A stretch of 64,000 bases of DNA from Chryseobacterium defluvii (GCF_014204415.1 NZ_JACHLE010000003.1:1-64000); one strand, 5' to 3'. Numbered from the stretch's first letter, positions 28,345-37,640 are shown. Notes: a model not told the origin generated them from the letters alone. Translations and numbers: made by a program.

Positions 28345-28827
28345 CTACAAATCTGCAGATAAGGATGAGAAATTCATCTTCAGTTTCATCTCTGATTTTA
28401 CCGGCTGACCATTGCACATGGCGGGAGTCCAGCTCTTTTTAATTCTTCTTACTACATACTGCATATCGTCAAAAAAAACTTCACTGTTCAATACTTCCGG
28501 AGAACCTTCAATATCTGTTACCTTACCTGTGGCATCAATGGTCAGGGTGAAGGTAAACTCACCGTTCAGCGTATAAAAGTCCGAATTAAGGTAAGTGTAC
28601 ATATATTTTGTAAGGATCGCCTTATAAGACGCAGCCCCGCCTTCAAAACCTGCCGGTTTAAAATCGTTACAGTTTTTTACAGCGACCTGTAAAAAGGGCT
28701 CCTGTATATTTATTTTCAGAAGGTTTTTATTATTCTCTATAATAAACGAGTCATCCCTGTCTTCCAGATCCTGAGCAAACGAAAAATTGGCTATAAAAAG
28801 GCCGATGAATAATGCTATTGTTTTCAT
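28345..28827 (-). CDS. Exported TonB-C-like protein, paralog 3
   Basis: The 160-residue product has a signal peptide (MKTIALFIGLFIANFSFAQ) and the same domain as its two neighbours: LNGEFTFTLTIDATGKVTDIEGSP, then YVVRRIKKSWTPAMCNGQPVK. It is the first gene of a three-gene tandem array that arose by duplication. The partner of the domain is unknown. Confidence 0.75.
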   Translation of the reverse strand: MKTIALFIGLFIANFSFAQDLEDRDDSFIIENNKNLLKINIQEPFLQVAVKNCNDFKPAGFEGGAASYKAILTKYMYTYLNSDFYTLNGEFTFTLTIDATGKVTDIEGSPEVLNSEVFFDDMQYVVRRIKKSWTPAMCNGQPVKSEMKLKMNFSSLSADL

Positions 28828-28872
28828 AAGTCCGTTTATTTATGGGTTATGATACAAAATTACATATTTACC

Positions 28873-28910
28873 AAAAGAAAACTTCACACAAATGTGTGAA
28901 GTTTTCTTTT
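28873..28910 (-). terminator. Strong terminator after lysA
   Basis: An 18-base inverted repeat with arms starting AAAAGAAAACTTCACACA and a 2-base loop lies between lysA and the tandem array, with T or A tracts on both sides. Confidence 0.85.
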
Positions 28911-29028
28911 ATAATGATCAGACTTTTAAATTATCTTGATGCCTGAGACGACGCAAACGGATCCCTGGCCATGAAAGCACTTCTCCTGTATGAAACCGGC
29001 AGATCTCTGAAAAATTTTTAATCAAAAA

Positions 29029-30228
29029 TTACAATACTTCGATCTGATTTTTTAATAAGTCTTCAAATTCTTCTCTTTTACGGATCAGGTGAGCTTTTCC
29101 GTCCACAAATAATACTTCGGCAGGCTTTAATCTTGAGTTAAAGTTGGAGCTCATTTCAAAACCGTAGGCTCCGGCGTTATGGAATGCCAGGATATCTCCT
29201 TCTCTTACTTCATTCAGCTTTCTGTCCCATGCAAAAGTATCTGTTTCACAAATATTCCCTACTACCGTATAAATTCTTTCTGCTCCTTTCGGATTAGACA
29301 GGTTTTCAATGGCATGGTACGAATCATAGAACATCGGACGGATCAGATGGTTGAATCCTGAATTAACTCCTACAAAAACGGTAGCCGTAGTCTGCTTGAT
29401 CACATTCGCTTTTACTAAAAGATAGCCACATTTTCCTACCAGGAATTTTCCCGGTTCGAACCACAGTTCGAACTTTCTGCCTGTTGATTTGGCAAATTCG
29501 GACAGAACTTTTTCCACTTTCTTACCCAGCATTTTCACATCGGTTTCCATCTCACTATCCTGGTAAGGGATCTTGAAACCGCTTCCCATATCAAGGTATT
29601 TCAGATTCGGGAAATGCTCGGAAAGTTCCAACATGATCTCTAATGACTGTAAGAAGACTCCAGGGTCTTTGATCTCACTTCCGGTATGCATGTGAAGTCC
29701 TTCAACATTAAGGTTGGTACTCTTCATTACTCTTTCAATGTGACGAAGCTGATGAATGGAAATTCCAAATTTACTGTCAATATGCCCTGTGGAAATTTTA
29801 TAGTTTCCGCCTGCAAAAATGTGCGGATTGATTCTCACAAAAATAGGATAGGAATTCCCGAATTTGTTCCCAAACTGCTCAAGGATAGAAATGTTATCAA
29901 TATTGATATGTACCTCGTGCTGCATGGCTTCTTCTATTTCCGCCAGATCAACACAGTTGGGAGTAAATAATATTTTTTCTTTAGGAAATCCTGCTTTCAG
30001 GCCAAGTTTAACTTCACTAATTGATACACAATCCAAAGAAGCACCCAGATTCTTGACATATTTCAGGATGTTGATATTAGTCAAAGCCTTTGCGGCATAA
30101 AAGAACTTGGTGTGTTTTAAAAAAGAAGATGTAAGTTTCTCGTATTGAGTTTTAATAGATTCTGCGTCGTAAACATACACCGGCGTGCCATATTCTCTGG
30201 CAATCTGTAACAAATCTTTTGAATTCAT
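29029..30228 (-). CDS. lysA: Diaminopimelate decarboxylase
   Basis: The start is taken at MNSKDLLQIAREYGTPVYVYD (30228), giving 399 residues. It is a PLP-dependent fold III decarboxylase making lysine from meso-diaminopimelate. The PLP lysine is in FFYAAKALTN, and the conserved HMHTGSEI, MGSGFKIPY, EPGKFLVG, GNICETDTFAWDR and GAYGFEMSSNFNSR motifs are all present. It appears monocistronic and ends near a strong terminator. Confidence 0.95.
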   Translation of the reverse strand: MNSKDLLQIAREYGTPVYVYDAESIKTQYEKLTSSFLKHTKFFYAAKALTNINILKYVKNLGASLDCVSISEVKLGLKAGFPKEKILFTPNCVDLAEIEEAMQHEVHINIDNISILEQFGNKFGNSYPIFVRINPHIFAGGNYKISTGHIDSKFGISIHQLRHIERVMKSTNLNVEGLHMHTGSEIKDPGVFLQSLEIMLELSEHFPNLKYLDMGSGFKIPYQDSEMETDVKMLGKKVEKVLSEFAKSTGRKFELWFEPGKFLVGKCGYLLVKANVIKQTTATVFVGVNSGFNHLIRPMFYDSYHAIENLSNPKGAERIYTVVGNICETDTFAWDRKLNEVREGDILAFHNAGAYGFEMSSNFNSRLKPAEVLFVDGKAHLIRKREEFEDLLKNQIEVL

Positions 30229-30351
30229 AATTAATAGGTAAACTTCTTTTTTGTTATTAAGAAAGTACAAAGGTAATGAATCGTGAACTTATTTCAGTAA
30301 CGGATGCTTCAAAGGCTCGGTTCATCCGGAAAATCACATCCTACGTTTATA

Positions 30352-31032
30352 TCAATCCAGTTTGGTTATCTTAAGGTCGGTAAAATGTCCCAGGGTACCG
30401 GGGCCAACCCAAAGCCCGATGCTTCCACACAGATTCCCGCCCTGTTTCAGATCATTAACAATTAATACAGGCTGGCAAGCACCATTGACATACAGTTTTG
30501 CGGTTTCATCTTTTACCTCTATTTTCACCCTGATCCATTCTGCGGGCACCATATCTGCATATGCTTCATATTTTTCCGGTGTTTCTTTCCGCAGTTTTTC
30601 CCATGGATAACCCGGCCAGGAAATATATTGGGTAGAATGATTTCTACGCACCTGATCATTGGCACGTCCGTTAGTGGGACGCAAATAAAATACTTCCATT
30701 TTAGAAATATCTTCATCGGAAGCCACTCTGAAAGCAATACCTACAAATCCACGTGCCGTTTCACTGGCATTTGCAAGGGCCTGCCCTGAAATGGTTGCTT
30801 CAATGATACCGTTATGAAAATCAATATTTTTTAACAGGGCTAGTGTCTTCTCATTATCAGCCGGTTCCGGGATTTGTATAGCCAAAGCATTTTTTCCTTT
30901 ATACTTAACTTCGGAAACGGTTACCTGATAAGGAACCACCTCTGCAGATCTCAACGGGATTTTTTGTGCTTTAGGTAATATAAACATAAGTACGCTCAAT
31001 ACTAAAGTCCCTAATAATTTTTTATTTACCAT
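30352..31032 (-). CDS. Secreted LamG/DUF1080-like protein
   Basis: The 226-residue product has a signal-like N-terminus (LLGTLVLSVLMFILPKAQ) and then a beta-sandwich pattern: NIDFHNGIIEATISGQ, RGFVGIAFRVASDED, WIRVKIEVKDETAKLYVNGA and GSIGLWVGPGTLGHFTDLKI. This is the concanavalin-like fold of 3-keto-disaccharide hydrolase/DUF1080 or LamG domains, often carbohydrate-binding. No catalytic residues can be assigned. Confidence 0.72.
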   Translation of the reverse strand: MVNKKLLGTLVLSVLMFILPKAQKIPLRSAEVVPYQVTVSEVKYKGKNALAIQIPEPADNEKTLALLKNIDFHNGIIEATISGQALANASETARGFVGIAFRVASDEDISKMEVFYLRPTNGRANDQVRRNHSTQYISWPGYPWEKLRKETPEKYEAYADMVPAEWIRVKIEVKDETAKLYVNGACQPVLIVNDLKQGGNLCGSIGLWVGPGTLGHFTDLKITKLD

Positions 31033-31182
31033 AGTTCCGTAATTTTATCGAATATCTAAAAAAATAAAGCTTTGATTTTCTTCTTTTTACGAGCGTTTTA
31101 CATTTAAGTCTGTTAAATTTTTATTTTTGAGCTTAATTGTTTATCCTAAAAACTTCTGTGGTTAAAAAAAGCCAATACTTAA

Positions 31183-32406
31183 TTATTTCGGCAATGGCAA
31201 TGCCTCGAAATCACCCCGGAGCAGAGCTAGCTGCAATTCGTTATTGAGATCGGAAGATGACAGAGGAAGGTCTATCTTTAACTTTGAAAGCTTACTTAAT
31301 GTCTGAATCTGGGTAAAAAGCTCATAAAACCCATAAGAAATGACTTTCCCATTCTCTATAATAAGGAATAACTTTTCTCCTAATTTCCTGCCCTGACCCA
31401 ACCAAAGCTCATTTCTTTTCCTGAAGTCCACTTTCTTTTTAAAGGCTTCAATATCTTTAAACTCTTCCTTGGAAGTGATAAACTTGACCGCCTTTGAGCC
31501 CTGTGTAAAAGACCTGAACCTTAAAATCGGTTTTTCTGCTTTATTGAGCTTGTTCTTTTCAACAATATATTTATTATTCCTGTAATAAAGCCCGAAAGGT
31601 AACGCTTCCCTTTTCTTTACGTTCCTGGAATTCAGCATCAGTCTGGCAATAATATCTGTGCCCGTAAGTTCAAAATTGATCTGCTCGGTATTTTTTTGGA
31701 TCTCTTCCCACTTTTTAGATTTGGAGTTGAAGACTTTTTTAGAAAATTTATTGATGTCCTGCACATGGTCTGAAAACACAATTTTCCCGCCTTCGTTCTG
31801 AAAGTAGACAAATCCTTTTTCGTTCGGCAGATCCTGAGTCAGTTCTTTGATCTTATTGATATACGTTTTGGCGTTGGTTTCTTCGTGCTGCTTTTGAATA
31901 ATTTCGTTTTCTATGTCTTTTGAAATCAGCAATTTAAACAATTCAAGAGTCGCCCGTGCATCTCCTTCTGCCCTATGATGATTAGTCAAAGGAATTCCTA
32001 AAGATCTTACCAGTTTTCCCAGAGAATAGCTTACCTCATCCGGGATCAACTTCTGAGCTAGCGGAATGGTATCTAAAGTACTGATTTTGAAATCATAACC
32101 AAGTCGTTTAAACGACTGGCGTAACATCCTGTAATCAAAATCTATATTATGTCCGACTAAAGTAGTATTTTCGGTAATTTCGATAATCCTGCGGGCTATT
32201 TCATGGAATTTCGGAGCAGTTTTAACCATTTTAGGGGTAATACTGGTCAATTTCTGCACAAAAGGAGTAATATCGCTTTCCGGATTTACCAGTGAGATGA
32301 ACTGATCGACAATTTTTTGCCCATCATACCGGTAAACAGCAATATCTATAATGCATTCTTTTCTATAACCTGCACCATTACTTTCTATATCTATTATTGA
32401 ATACAT
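31183..32406 (-). CDS. DnaQ-type exonuclease fused to degenerate GIY-YIG domain
   Basis: The 407-residue protein has an N-terminal DEDDh 3'-5' exonuclease domain (residues 1-165): IIDIESNGAG gives the first acidic pair, NIDFDYRM the second, and HHRAEGDA the final His and Asp. Residues 200-300 (KGFVYFQNEGGKIVFSDHV, then ELTGTDIIARLMLNSRNVKK) align by eye with the UvrC/Cho GIY-YIG domain, but the catalytic Tyr pair is missing. Such DnaQ-GIY-YIG fusions are known in Bacteroidota and may act in repair. The gene is 15 bp downstream of a small membrane protein gene. Confidence 0.85.
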   Translation of the reverse strand: MYSIIDIESNGAGYRKECIIDIAVYRYDGQKIVDQFISLVNPESDITPFVQKLTSITPKMVKTAPKFHEIARRIIEITENTTLVGHNIDFDYRMLRQSFKRLGYDFKISTLDTIPLAQKLIPDEVSYSLGKLVRSLGIPLTNHHRAEGDARATLELFKLLISKDIENEIIQKQHEETNAKTYINKIKELTQDLPNEKGFVYFQNEGGKIVFSDHVQDINKFSKKVFNSKSKKWEEIQKNTEQINFELTGTDIIARLMLNSRNVKKREALPFGLYYRNNKYIVEKNKLNKAEKPILRFRSFTQGSKAVKFITSKEEFKDIEAFKKKVDFRKRNELWLGQGRKLGEKLFLIIENGKVISYGFYELFTQIQTLSKLSKLKIDLPLSSSDLNNELQLALLRGDFEALPLPK

Positions 32407-32421
32407 TTAATTCTTCTTCCG

Positions 32422-32772
32422 TTATACAACTAATTTCTTGTAGTTAATTTTAATAATCCCGGCCATCAACAGCCCGAAGTACAGGGATAATGTGCTAAAT
32501 ACATAACCCATGCCATACGTCCATAATGGCTGTAGCTGGTTTTGCTGAATATCTTTTACATTGGAAATAAAAACTGCAAAAAGAATGTAAAGGCAGATCA
32601 AAGAGATCAGTCCTCCAAACAGCTGATACAGCCATTTCTTATTAACCAGCAGGGGCAACACCGCTAAAATAACAAAAATTATATCAAAAAAACTAAACCG
32701 GTTGTTCGCACTATCCATGATGAAGTTCAGAACAGCTAATCCTATAAAATAAAAAGAGGGTATTTTTTTCAT
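32422..32772 (-). CDS. Small four-span membrane protein
   Basis: The 116-residue product is almost wholly hydrophobic with four predicted spans: FIGLAVLNFIM, FFDIIFVILAVLPLLV, LFGGLISLICLYILFAVFI and YVFSTLSLYFGLLMAGII. No family is recognised. It lies between the HerA-like gene and the exonuclease gene in the same direction. Confidence 0.68.
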   Translation of the reverse strand: MKKIPSFYFIGLAVLNFIMDSANNRFSFFDIIFVILAVLPLLVNKKWLYQLFGGLISLICLYILFAVFISNVKDIQQNQLQPLWTYGMGYVFSTLSLYFGLLMAGIIKINYKKLVV

Positions 32773-32805
32773 GACTATTATTTTTAAGCCTCTGTTTAAA
32801 ATCCG

Positions 32806-34332
32806 TTATCTCCTTCTTCCTCCCAGCCCGAACATTCCCAGAATGGCTTTGGCCCCTTCCCGCATCAAGGTATTGGTAAAGGTTCTCCCCGCTCTGCTTT
32901 TCAATACCTGCTCAAACATTCCCGGTTCTTCTTTTACGGGCCTGGTTTTCTGTGTAGGTGCCGAGTTTTGAACCGCCTGTTCCATTCTGTCCACTAACAT
33001 ATCGTAGGCAGATTCTTTATCCACTGCTTCTTCATACTTGGCTACCAATTCGGATCTGCCAGTCAATTCCGAAACTTCAGCATCATTCAGCACATCCATT
33101 CTGGATTCCGGAGAGATCAGGTATGTATGGACCAAAGGGGTAGGAATACCTTTTTCATCCAATGCAGTTACAAATGCTTCCCCGATTCCTAAATTCTGGA
33201 TCAGCTCGGGAGCATCATAAAATTCTGTAGTAGGATAATTCTCTACTGCTTTGGTAATTTCTTTTTTATCTTTTGCCGTAAAGCCTCTTAAGGCGTGCTG
33301 TATTTTTAATCCTAATTGTGAAAGCACATTTTCAGGCACATCTCCCGGAATCTGGGTGATAAAATAGATCCCCACTCCTTTTGAACGGATAAGCTTTACC
33401 ATGGTTTCAATCTGTGAAAGCAATGCTTTGGACGACTCATCAAAGATCAGGTGTGCCTCATCGATGAAAAGCACCAGTTTAGGTTTTCCGCTGTCTCCTT
33501 CTTCCGGAAACGTCATATAAATTTCTGCAAAAAGGGAAAGCATGAAGGTGGAGAACAGCTGAGGCTTATTCTGAATATCAGCAACCCTTAAAATATTTAC
33601 TACCCCTTTCCCGTCCCTTGTCTGGAGCAAATCCTGAACATCGAAACTTAATTCGCCAAAGAAACCGGCCGCTCCCTGCTGCTCCAAAGCAACGATTGAC
33701 CTTAAAATAGCTCCCAGTGAAGCAGGCGCAATTGAACCATAGTTCGCGGAAAGTTCGGCTTTACCCTGCGGATTGTCCGTAACATACTGCAATACTTTTT
33801 TCAGGTCGTTAAGATCGATCAGGGGCAGCCCTTTATCATCACAATATTTGAAAACAATAGACATGATGCTCTGCTGAGTGTCATTCAGTTCTAATATCTT
33901 ACTCAACAGAACAGGACCGAACTCTGTAACGGTTGCTCTTAATTTGACTCCCTTGCCTCCGGAGATGCTCATTAATTCTACAGGAAAAGCCTGCGGATTA
34001 TATGGCAGCTGTGTTTTTGCATATCTTTCCTCAATAATGGGATTCATGGCTCCTGCCTCCGCAATTCCTGAAAAGTCTCCTTTGATATCCAAAACCAGTG
34101 ACGGTACCCCCGCATGGGAAAGCTGTTCTGCAAAAACCTGTAATGTCTTGGTTTTTCCTGTACCGGTAGCTCCGGCAATAAGGCCGTGACGGTTGATTGT
34201 TTTCAGAGGAATAGTTACATTCACTTCCGGTATTACTTCTCCTTCCAGCATCCCTTTTCCTAGTATAATATGTTCACCCTTCGGCGTGTATCTTGAATTA
34301 AGCTCTTCAATGAATTGTGTTTTGTCTGCCAT
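32806..34332 (-). CDS. HerA-like ATPase (DUF853 family)
   Basis: The 508-residue protein has the HerA/FtsK P-loop core: Walker A GATGTGKTKTLQ at about residue 55, LVLDIKGDFSGIAEAG, and Walker B KLVLFIDEAHLIFDE near 290, then the sensor-like FITQIPGDVPENVLSQLG. This is the DUF853 family of putative DNA helicase or packaging ATPases found in many bacteria as a single gene. The C-terminal 70 residues are a Pro/Arg-rich tail ending GMFGLGGRRR. No nuclease partner (NurA) is next to it. Confidence 0.9.
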   Translation of the reverse strand: MADKTQFIEELNSRYTPKGEHIILGKGMLEGEVIPEVNVTIPLKTINRHGLIAGATGTGKTKTLQVFAEQLSHAGVPSLVLDIKGDFSGIAEAGAMNPIIEERYAKTQLPYNPQAFPVELMSISGGKGVKLRATVTEFGPVLLSKILELNDTQQSIMSIVFKYCDDKGLPLIDLNDLKKVLQYVTDNPQGKAELSANYGSIAPASLGAILRSIVALEQQGAAGFFGELSFDVQDLLQTRDGKGVVNILRVADIQNKPQLFSTFMLSLFAEIYMTFPEEGDSGKPKLVLFIDEAHLIFDESSKALLSQIETMVKLIRSKGVGIYFITQIPGDVPENVLSQLGLKIQHALRGFTAKDKKEITKAVENYPTTEFYDAPELIQNLGIGEAFVTALDEKGIPTPLVHTYLISPESRMDVLNDAEVSELTGRSELVAKYEEAVDKESAYDMLVDRMEQAVQNSAPTQKTRPVKEEPGMFEQVLKSRAGRTFTNTLMREGAKAILGMFGLGGRRR

Positions 34333-34382
34333 TTGATTTTTTTAACCTATAAATATAAAAGTTTTTGCAAAATATTTAATCA

Positions 34383-34523
34383 TTAAAATAATATTCTTAA
34401 ACAAGTTAAGTTATTAATACTACTAAACACCACCGTATCAATACCCAGATCACCGACCAACATGAGTGAACAGGAAATAAACAACAGCAGGGCAAAAGCA
34501 AAACAGAAGAATTTTTCCTGCAT
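34383..34523 (-). CDS. Possible short hydrophobic peptide
   Basis: A 46-residue frame starts MQEKFFCFAFALLLFISCS, which looks like a lipoprotein-type signal, and ends NLTCLRILF. There is no supporting family, and the frame may be chance. Confidence 0.28.
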   Translation of the reverse strand: MQEKFFCFAFALLLFISCSLMLVGDLGIDTVVFSSINNLTCLRILF

Positions 34524-34725
34524 AATTATTTAAAACATGATAAAAAACAGCTTCCGTATCCCACATTCTGTCAAATTGCCTTTTTTATTTGATAGCAAGC
34601 CGTTTACCGTATAATGGATTGAATAAAATTTGTGAAATTGACAGAAACTATCAGCCAGATTTAACAATTCATTTACATTTCACCTAATACTTCGTATCTT
34701 TATCTAAAATTTTAAAACAGAGCCA
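34524..34725. other. Spacer with probable divergent promoters
   Basis: Between the HerA-like gene and the rhodanese fusion I see no gene. A TATCTTTA box at 34697-34704 fits the -7 element of a Bacteroidota promoter for the gene at 34726. Confidence 0.45.
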
Positions 34726-36135
34726 ATGAAAGTTGAACAAATATATACAGGATGTCTCGCTCAGGGCGCCTATTATATTGTATCTGAAAATGAAGCTGTC
34801 ATTATAGATCCTCTAAGGGAAGTTAAGCCTTATCTGGATCGTCTGGAAAAAGACAATGTAACTTTAAAATATATTTTTGAAACTCATTTTCATGCAGATT
34901 TTGTCTCAGGACATTTGGATTTAAGTAAAAAAACCGGTGCATCCATTGTCTATGGGCCGACTGCACAACCTGAATTTGAAGCCGTCATTGCTGAGGATCA
35001 CCAGATTTTTGAGATCGGGAAGGTAAAGATCAAAGTACTACATACTCCCGGTCATACTATGGAAAGTACTACTTATCTTCTGATAGATGAAAAGGGTACA
35101 GAAACTGCAATTTTCACTGGAGATACTCTGTTCCTTGGGGATGTCGGAAGACCCGATCTGGCCCAGAAAGCAACTAATCTTACCCAGGAAGATCTTGCCG
35201 GAATTTTATACGACAGTCTTCAAAGTAAAATTATACCTCTTGATGACAGCATTACGGTGTATCCTGCCCATGGTGCAGGTTCTGCCTGTGGAAAAAATAT
35301 GCAGAAAGAAACGGTAGATACACTGGGAAATCAAAAAAGAACCAATTATGCCCTCAATCAGCCAGACAAGGAGTCTTTCATAAGAGAAGTCCTTGACGGA
35401 TTAACGGCACCTCCCAAATACTTCGGGATGAATGTTGCGATGAACAAAGGCGGCTATGAAAGCATTGATGTGGTAATGGACAAAGGCCTGAACCCTATTT
35501 CCGCAAAGGATTTCGAGGTGTTTGCAGAAGAAACGGGAGCTTTGGTCCTGGATACCAGAAGCCCTGTAGAATTTCATAAAGGATTTATCCCGAATTCTAT
35601 TAATATAGGTTTGAAGGGTGATTTTGCCCCTTGGGTGGGTACTCTGATCGTAGATGTTAAACATCCTATATTACTGGTTTCTGACGAGGGCACTGAAGAA
35701 GAAGTGATTACACGCCTGAGCCGGGTTGGATTCGATAATGTATTAGGATATTTGGACGGTAGCTTTGAAGCATGGAAAAATTCAGGCAAAGAAACTGACG
35801 AAATCAAAAGGATCTCTCCAACTGAATTTGCCGAACAGTTTGATGAGAGCTCCAAAGTTATTGATGTAAGAAAGTTAACGGAATATTCTGCTGAGCATAT
35901 TGACAATGCATACAACAAGCCATTGGATACGATCAGTGATTGGGTAGCTTCTGTTGATGACTCTGAGCATTTCTTTTTACACTGTGCCGGAGGATACAGA
36001 AGCATGATCGCCGCAAGCATCCTTAATTCACACGGAATCAGAAACTTTACTGAAATAGAAGGGGGATTCAACGGGATCAAAAAGACCGAAAAGTTTCCGA
36101 CAACGGATTTTGTCTGCCAGTCGAAAACGTTATAA
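34726..36135 (+). CDS. Persulfide-dioxygenase-like MBL hydrolase with two rhodanese domains
   Basis: The 469-residue protein joins an N-terminal metallo-beta-lactamase domain (metal motif THFHADFVSGH, then TPGHTMEST and FTGDTLFLGDVGRPDL) to two rhodanese domains. The MBL half resembles ETHE1/BlhA persulfide dioxygenases that oxidise glutathione persulfide. The first rhodanese (VLDTRSPVEFHKGFIP) has LLVSDEG where the active Cys should be and is probably inactive; the second has HCAGGYRS, a proper cysteine loop. A thioredoxin gene follows across a repeat, so the region fits sulfur and thiol metabolism. Confidence 0.9.
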   Translation: MKVEQIYTGCLAQGAYYIVSENEAVIIDPLREVKPYLDRLEKDNVTLKYIFETHFHADFVSGHLDLSKKTGASIVYGPTAQPEFEAVIAEDHQIFEIGKVKIKVLHTPGHTMESTTYLLIDEKGTETAIFTGDTLFLGDVGRPDLAQKATNLTQEDLAGILYDSLQSKIIPLDDSITVYPAHGAGSACGKNMQKETVDTLGNQKRTNYALNQPDKESFIREVLDGLTAPPKYFGMNVAMNKGGYESIDVVMDKGLNPISAKDFEVFAEETGALVLDTRSPVEFHKGFIPNSINIGLKGDFAPWVGTLIVDVKHPILLVSDEGTEEEVITRLSRVGFDNVLGYLDGSFEAWKNSGKETDEIKRISPTEFAEQFDESSKVIDVRKLTEYSAEHIDNAYNKPLDTISDWVASVDDSEHFFLHCAGGYRSMIAASILNSHGIRNFTEIEGGFNGIKKTEKFPTTDFVCQSKTL

Positions 36136-36144
36136 GAATATCTG

Positions 36145-36263
36145 AACCATTAAGATTGAATAAGGTGTTAAGAGTATTAAGATAGTTAGTCTGCTTTTCA
36201 ACTTACAAATCAGAGTGATTGATCTTAAATAAACTTAAATTCTTAAACCATATCTTAATGGTT
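36145..36263. repeat. Dyad intergenic repeat, family B
   Basis: The element begins AACCATTAAGAT and ends ATCTTAATGGTT, perfect 12-base terminal inverted repeats 119 bp apart, and contains further TTAAG words. It occupies the whole spacer between the rhodanese fusion and thioredoxin genes and ends 18 bp before the latter's start. Confidence 0.75.
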
Positions 36264-36281
36264 TAAATTGTAAATATAATT

Positions 36282-36581
36282 ATGTCACAAAAATTTCAGG
36301 AAATCATTAATTCCGAAAGACCTGTTTTAATTGATTTTTTTGCTACCTGGTGCCAGCCGTGCAAAGTCCAGTCTTCGGTTTTAAACAGTGTGAAGGAAAA
36401 CTTAGGAGAAGGCGCCCGGATCGTCAAGGTAGATGTAGACCAATATCCTGCTATTGCTGCTCAATATGGAGTTCGCGGAGTTCCTACACTGGCGGTCTTC
36501 AAAAACGGAGAACTGCTTTGGAAAGAAAGCGGCGTTCACGATGTGAATACTTTGACCCACCTTTTAAAACAATACATGTAA
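36282..36581 (+). CDS. Thioredoxin with CQPC active site
   Basis: The 99-residue product is a single thioredoxin fold: PVLIDFFATWCQPCKVQS with the active site WCQPC in place of the usual WCGPC, then KVDVDQYPAIAAQYGVRGVPTLAVFKNG with the cis-proline loop VPT. The Gly to Gln change alters the dipeptide that tunes redox potential. The protein is small and lacks a signal peptide, so it is cytoplasmic. It lies downstream of the sulfur-related MBL-rhodanese gene. Confidence 0.93.
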   Translation: MSQKFQEIINSERPVLIDFFATWCQPCKVQSSVLNSVKENLGEGARIVKVDVDQYPAIAAQYGVRGVPTLAVFKNGELLWKESGVHDVNTLTHLLKQYM

Positions 36582-36607
36582 ACTGTGATCTATTCACAGT
36601 TTTTTTA
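36581..36607 (+). terminator. Terminator of the thioredoxin gene
   Basis: AACTGTGA and TCACAGTT form an 8-base stem followed by a T7 tract. Confidence 0.88.
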
Positions 36608-36777
36608 TTTCTCTTTTTGAATTATTACTGTTGAACCATACAAATCGGAGACTATCTCCTTTCAGTGAGTGGATTTCGGCGAAGCTAACCTAAAAAGCGG
36701 TAAGATGCTTCCAGCATGACAAACTTTATGTTTATAGTAAGAATAACAAAAATTAAATTATACTGAGAAGAAACTGC

Positions 36778-37536
36778 CTAAAATTCATTTATTATTGAAA
36801 ACCGGTCTCTGTCATTCAGGAACTGAAAATGATCCCTGAAATCTTTCAGTTCGGTCATATCCAATTCGGCAGTTATCATATTTCCGTTCTTTTGTGAAAT
36901 TTCTGTTCCATCAGCAAAGAAGCAATGAGAACTTTCCTTGTAGAACAAATTGTTTCCATCTGTTCCTATCCTGTTTAATCCAAAAACAAAGGATAGATTT
37001 TCAATAGCCCTGGCTTTTAAGAGATGCTCCCAGGCCCCTACTCTTTTTTCCGGCCAGTTCGCCACGTACAAAATGGCATCATAATCATCATTATTCCTCG
37101 CAAAAACCGGAAAACGAAGATCATAGCAGACCTGTAACAAAAACCTGATCCCTTTATATTCTATAATCACTCTTTCTTTTCCGGGAGTATATACTTTATC
37201 TTCTCCCGAAAAGGAAAACAAATGTCTTTTATCATAAAAGACCATACTAGAGTCCGGCTGTACAAAATACATCCGGTTGTAGAATTTACCTCCTTCTTCT
37301 ACGGGAGCGCTTCCACAAAATGCCGCATTTTTTTCTTTTGATATTCTTTTTAAAAATTCAATGGACTCCTGATTTCTATCGGAAACTTCGGCAGCATCCA
37401 TACAGAAACCTGTAGAAAACATTTCTGGCAGCAGAAAAACATCCGCCTCCTGATCTTTAAGCTGATCTTCGATCTGTTGAAAATTCTCTATTTTATTTTT
37501 CCAGATAATATCTAAATTCAGGCCGGTAATTTTCAT
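36778..37536 (-). CDS. Nitrilase-family omega-amidase
   Basis: The 252-residue hydrolase shows the Glu-Lys-Cys triad: LPEMFSTGFCM (Glu), YDKRHLFSFSGE (Lys) and LLQVCYDLRFPVF (Cys). Length and the LYVANWPEKRVGAWEHLLKARAIEN segment fit Nit2/YafV omega-amidases that cleave alpha-ketoglutaramate and ketosuccinamate. It is cytoplasmic and runs opposite to its neighbours. Confidence 0.9.
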   Translation of the reverse strand: MKITGLNLDIIWKNKIENFQQIEDQLKDQEADVFLLPEMFSTGFCMDAAEVSDRNQESIEFLKRISKEKNAAFCGSAPVEEGGKFYNRMYFVQPDSSMVFYDKRHLFSFSGEDKVYTPGKERVIIEYKGIRFLLQVCYDLRFPVFARNNDDYDAILYVANWPEKRVGAWEHLLKARAIENLSFVFGLNRIGTDGNNLFYKESSHCFFADGTEISQKNGNMITAELDMTELKDFRDHFQFLNDRDRFSIINEF

Positions 37537-37640
37537 AAATCTTATTCAAAATCTTCCATAAAAATACGGTTTTTAATTGATTTCGGTTTCATTTTTGCTG
37601 CTCATTACTTTCGGATAATAACAGTAAAAATTTAAAATTT

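Noticed and set aside
36657..36725. GC-richer segment after thioredoxin as an RNA gene
   Set aside because: Resembles a short genus-specific repeat (AGATGCTTCCAGCATGAC dyad) but has no clear structure or second copy in this window.
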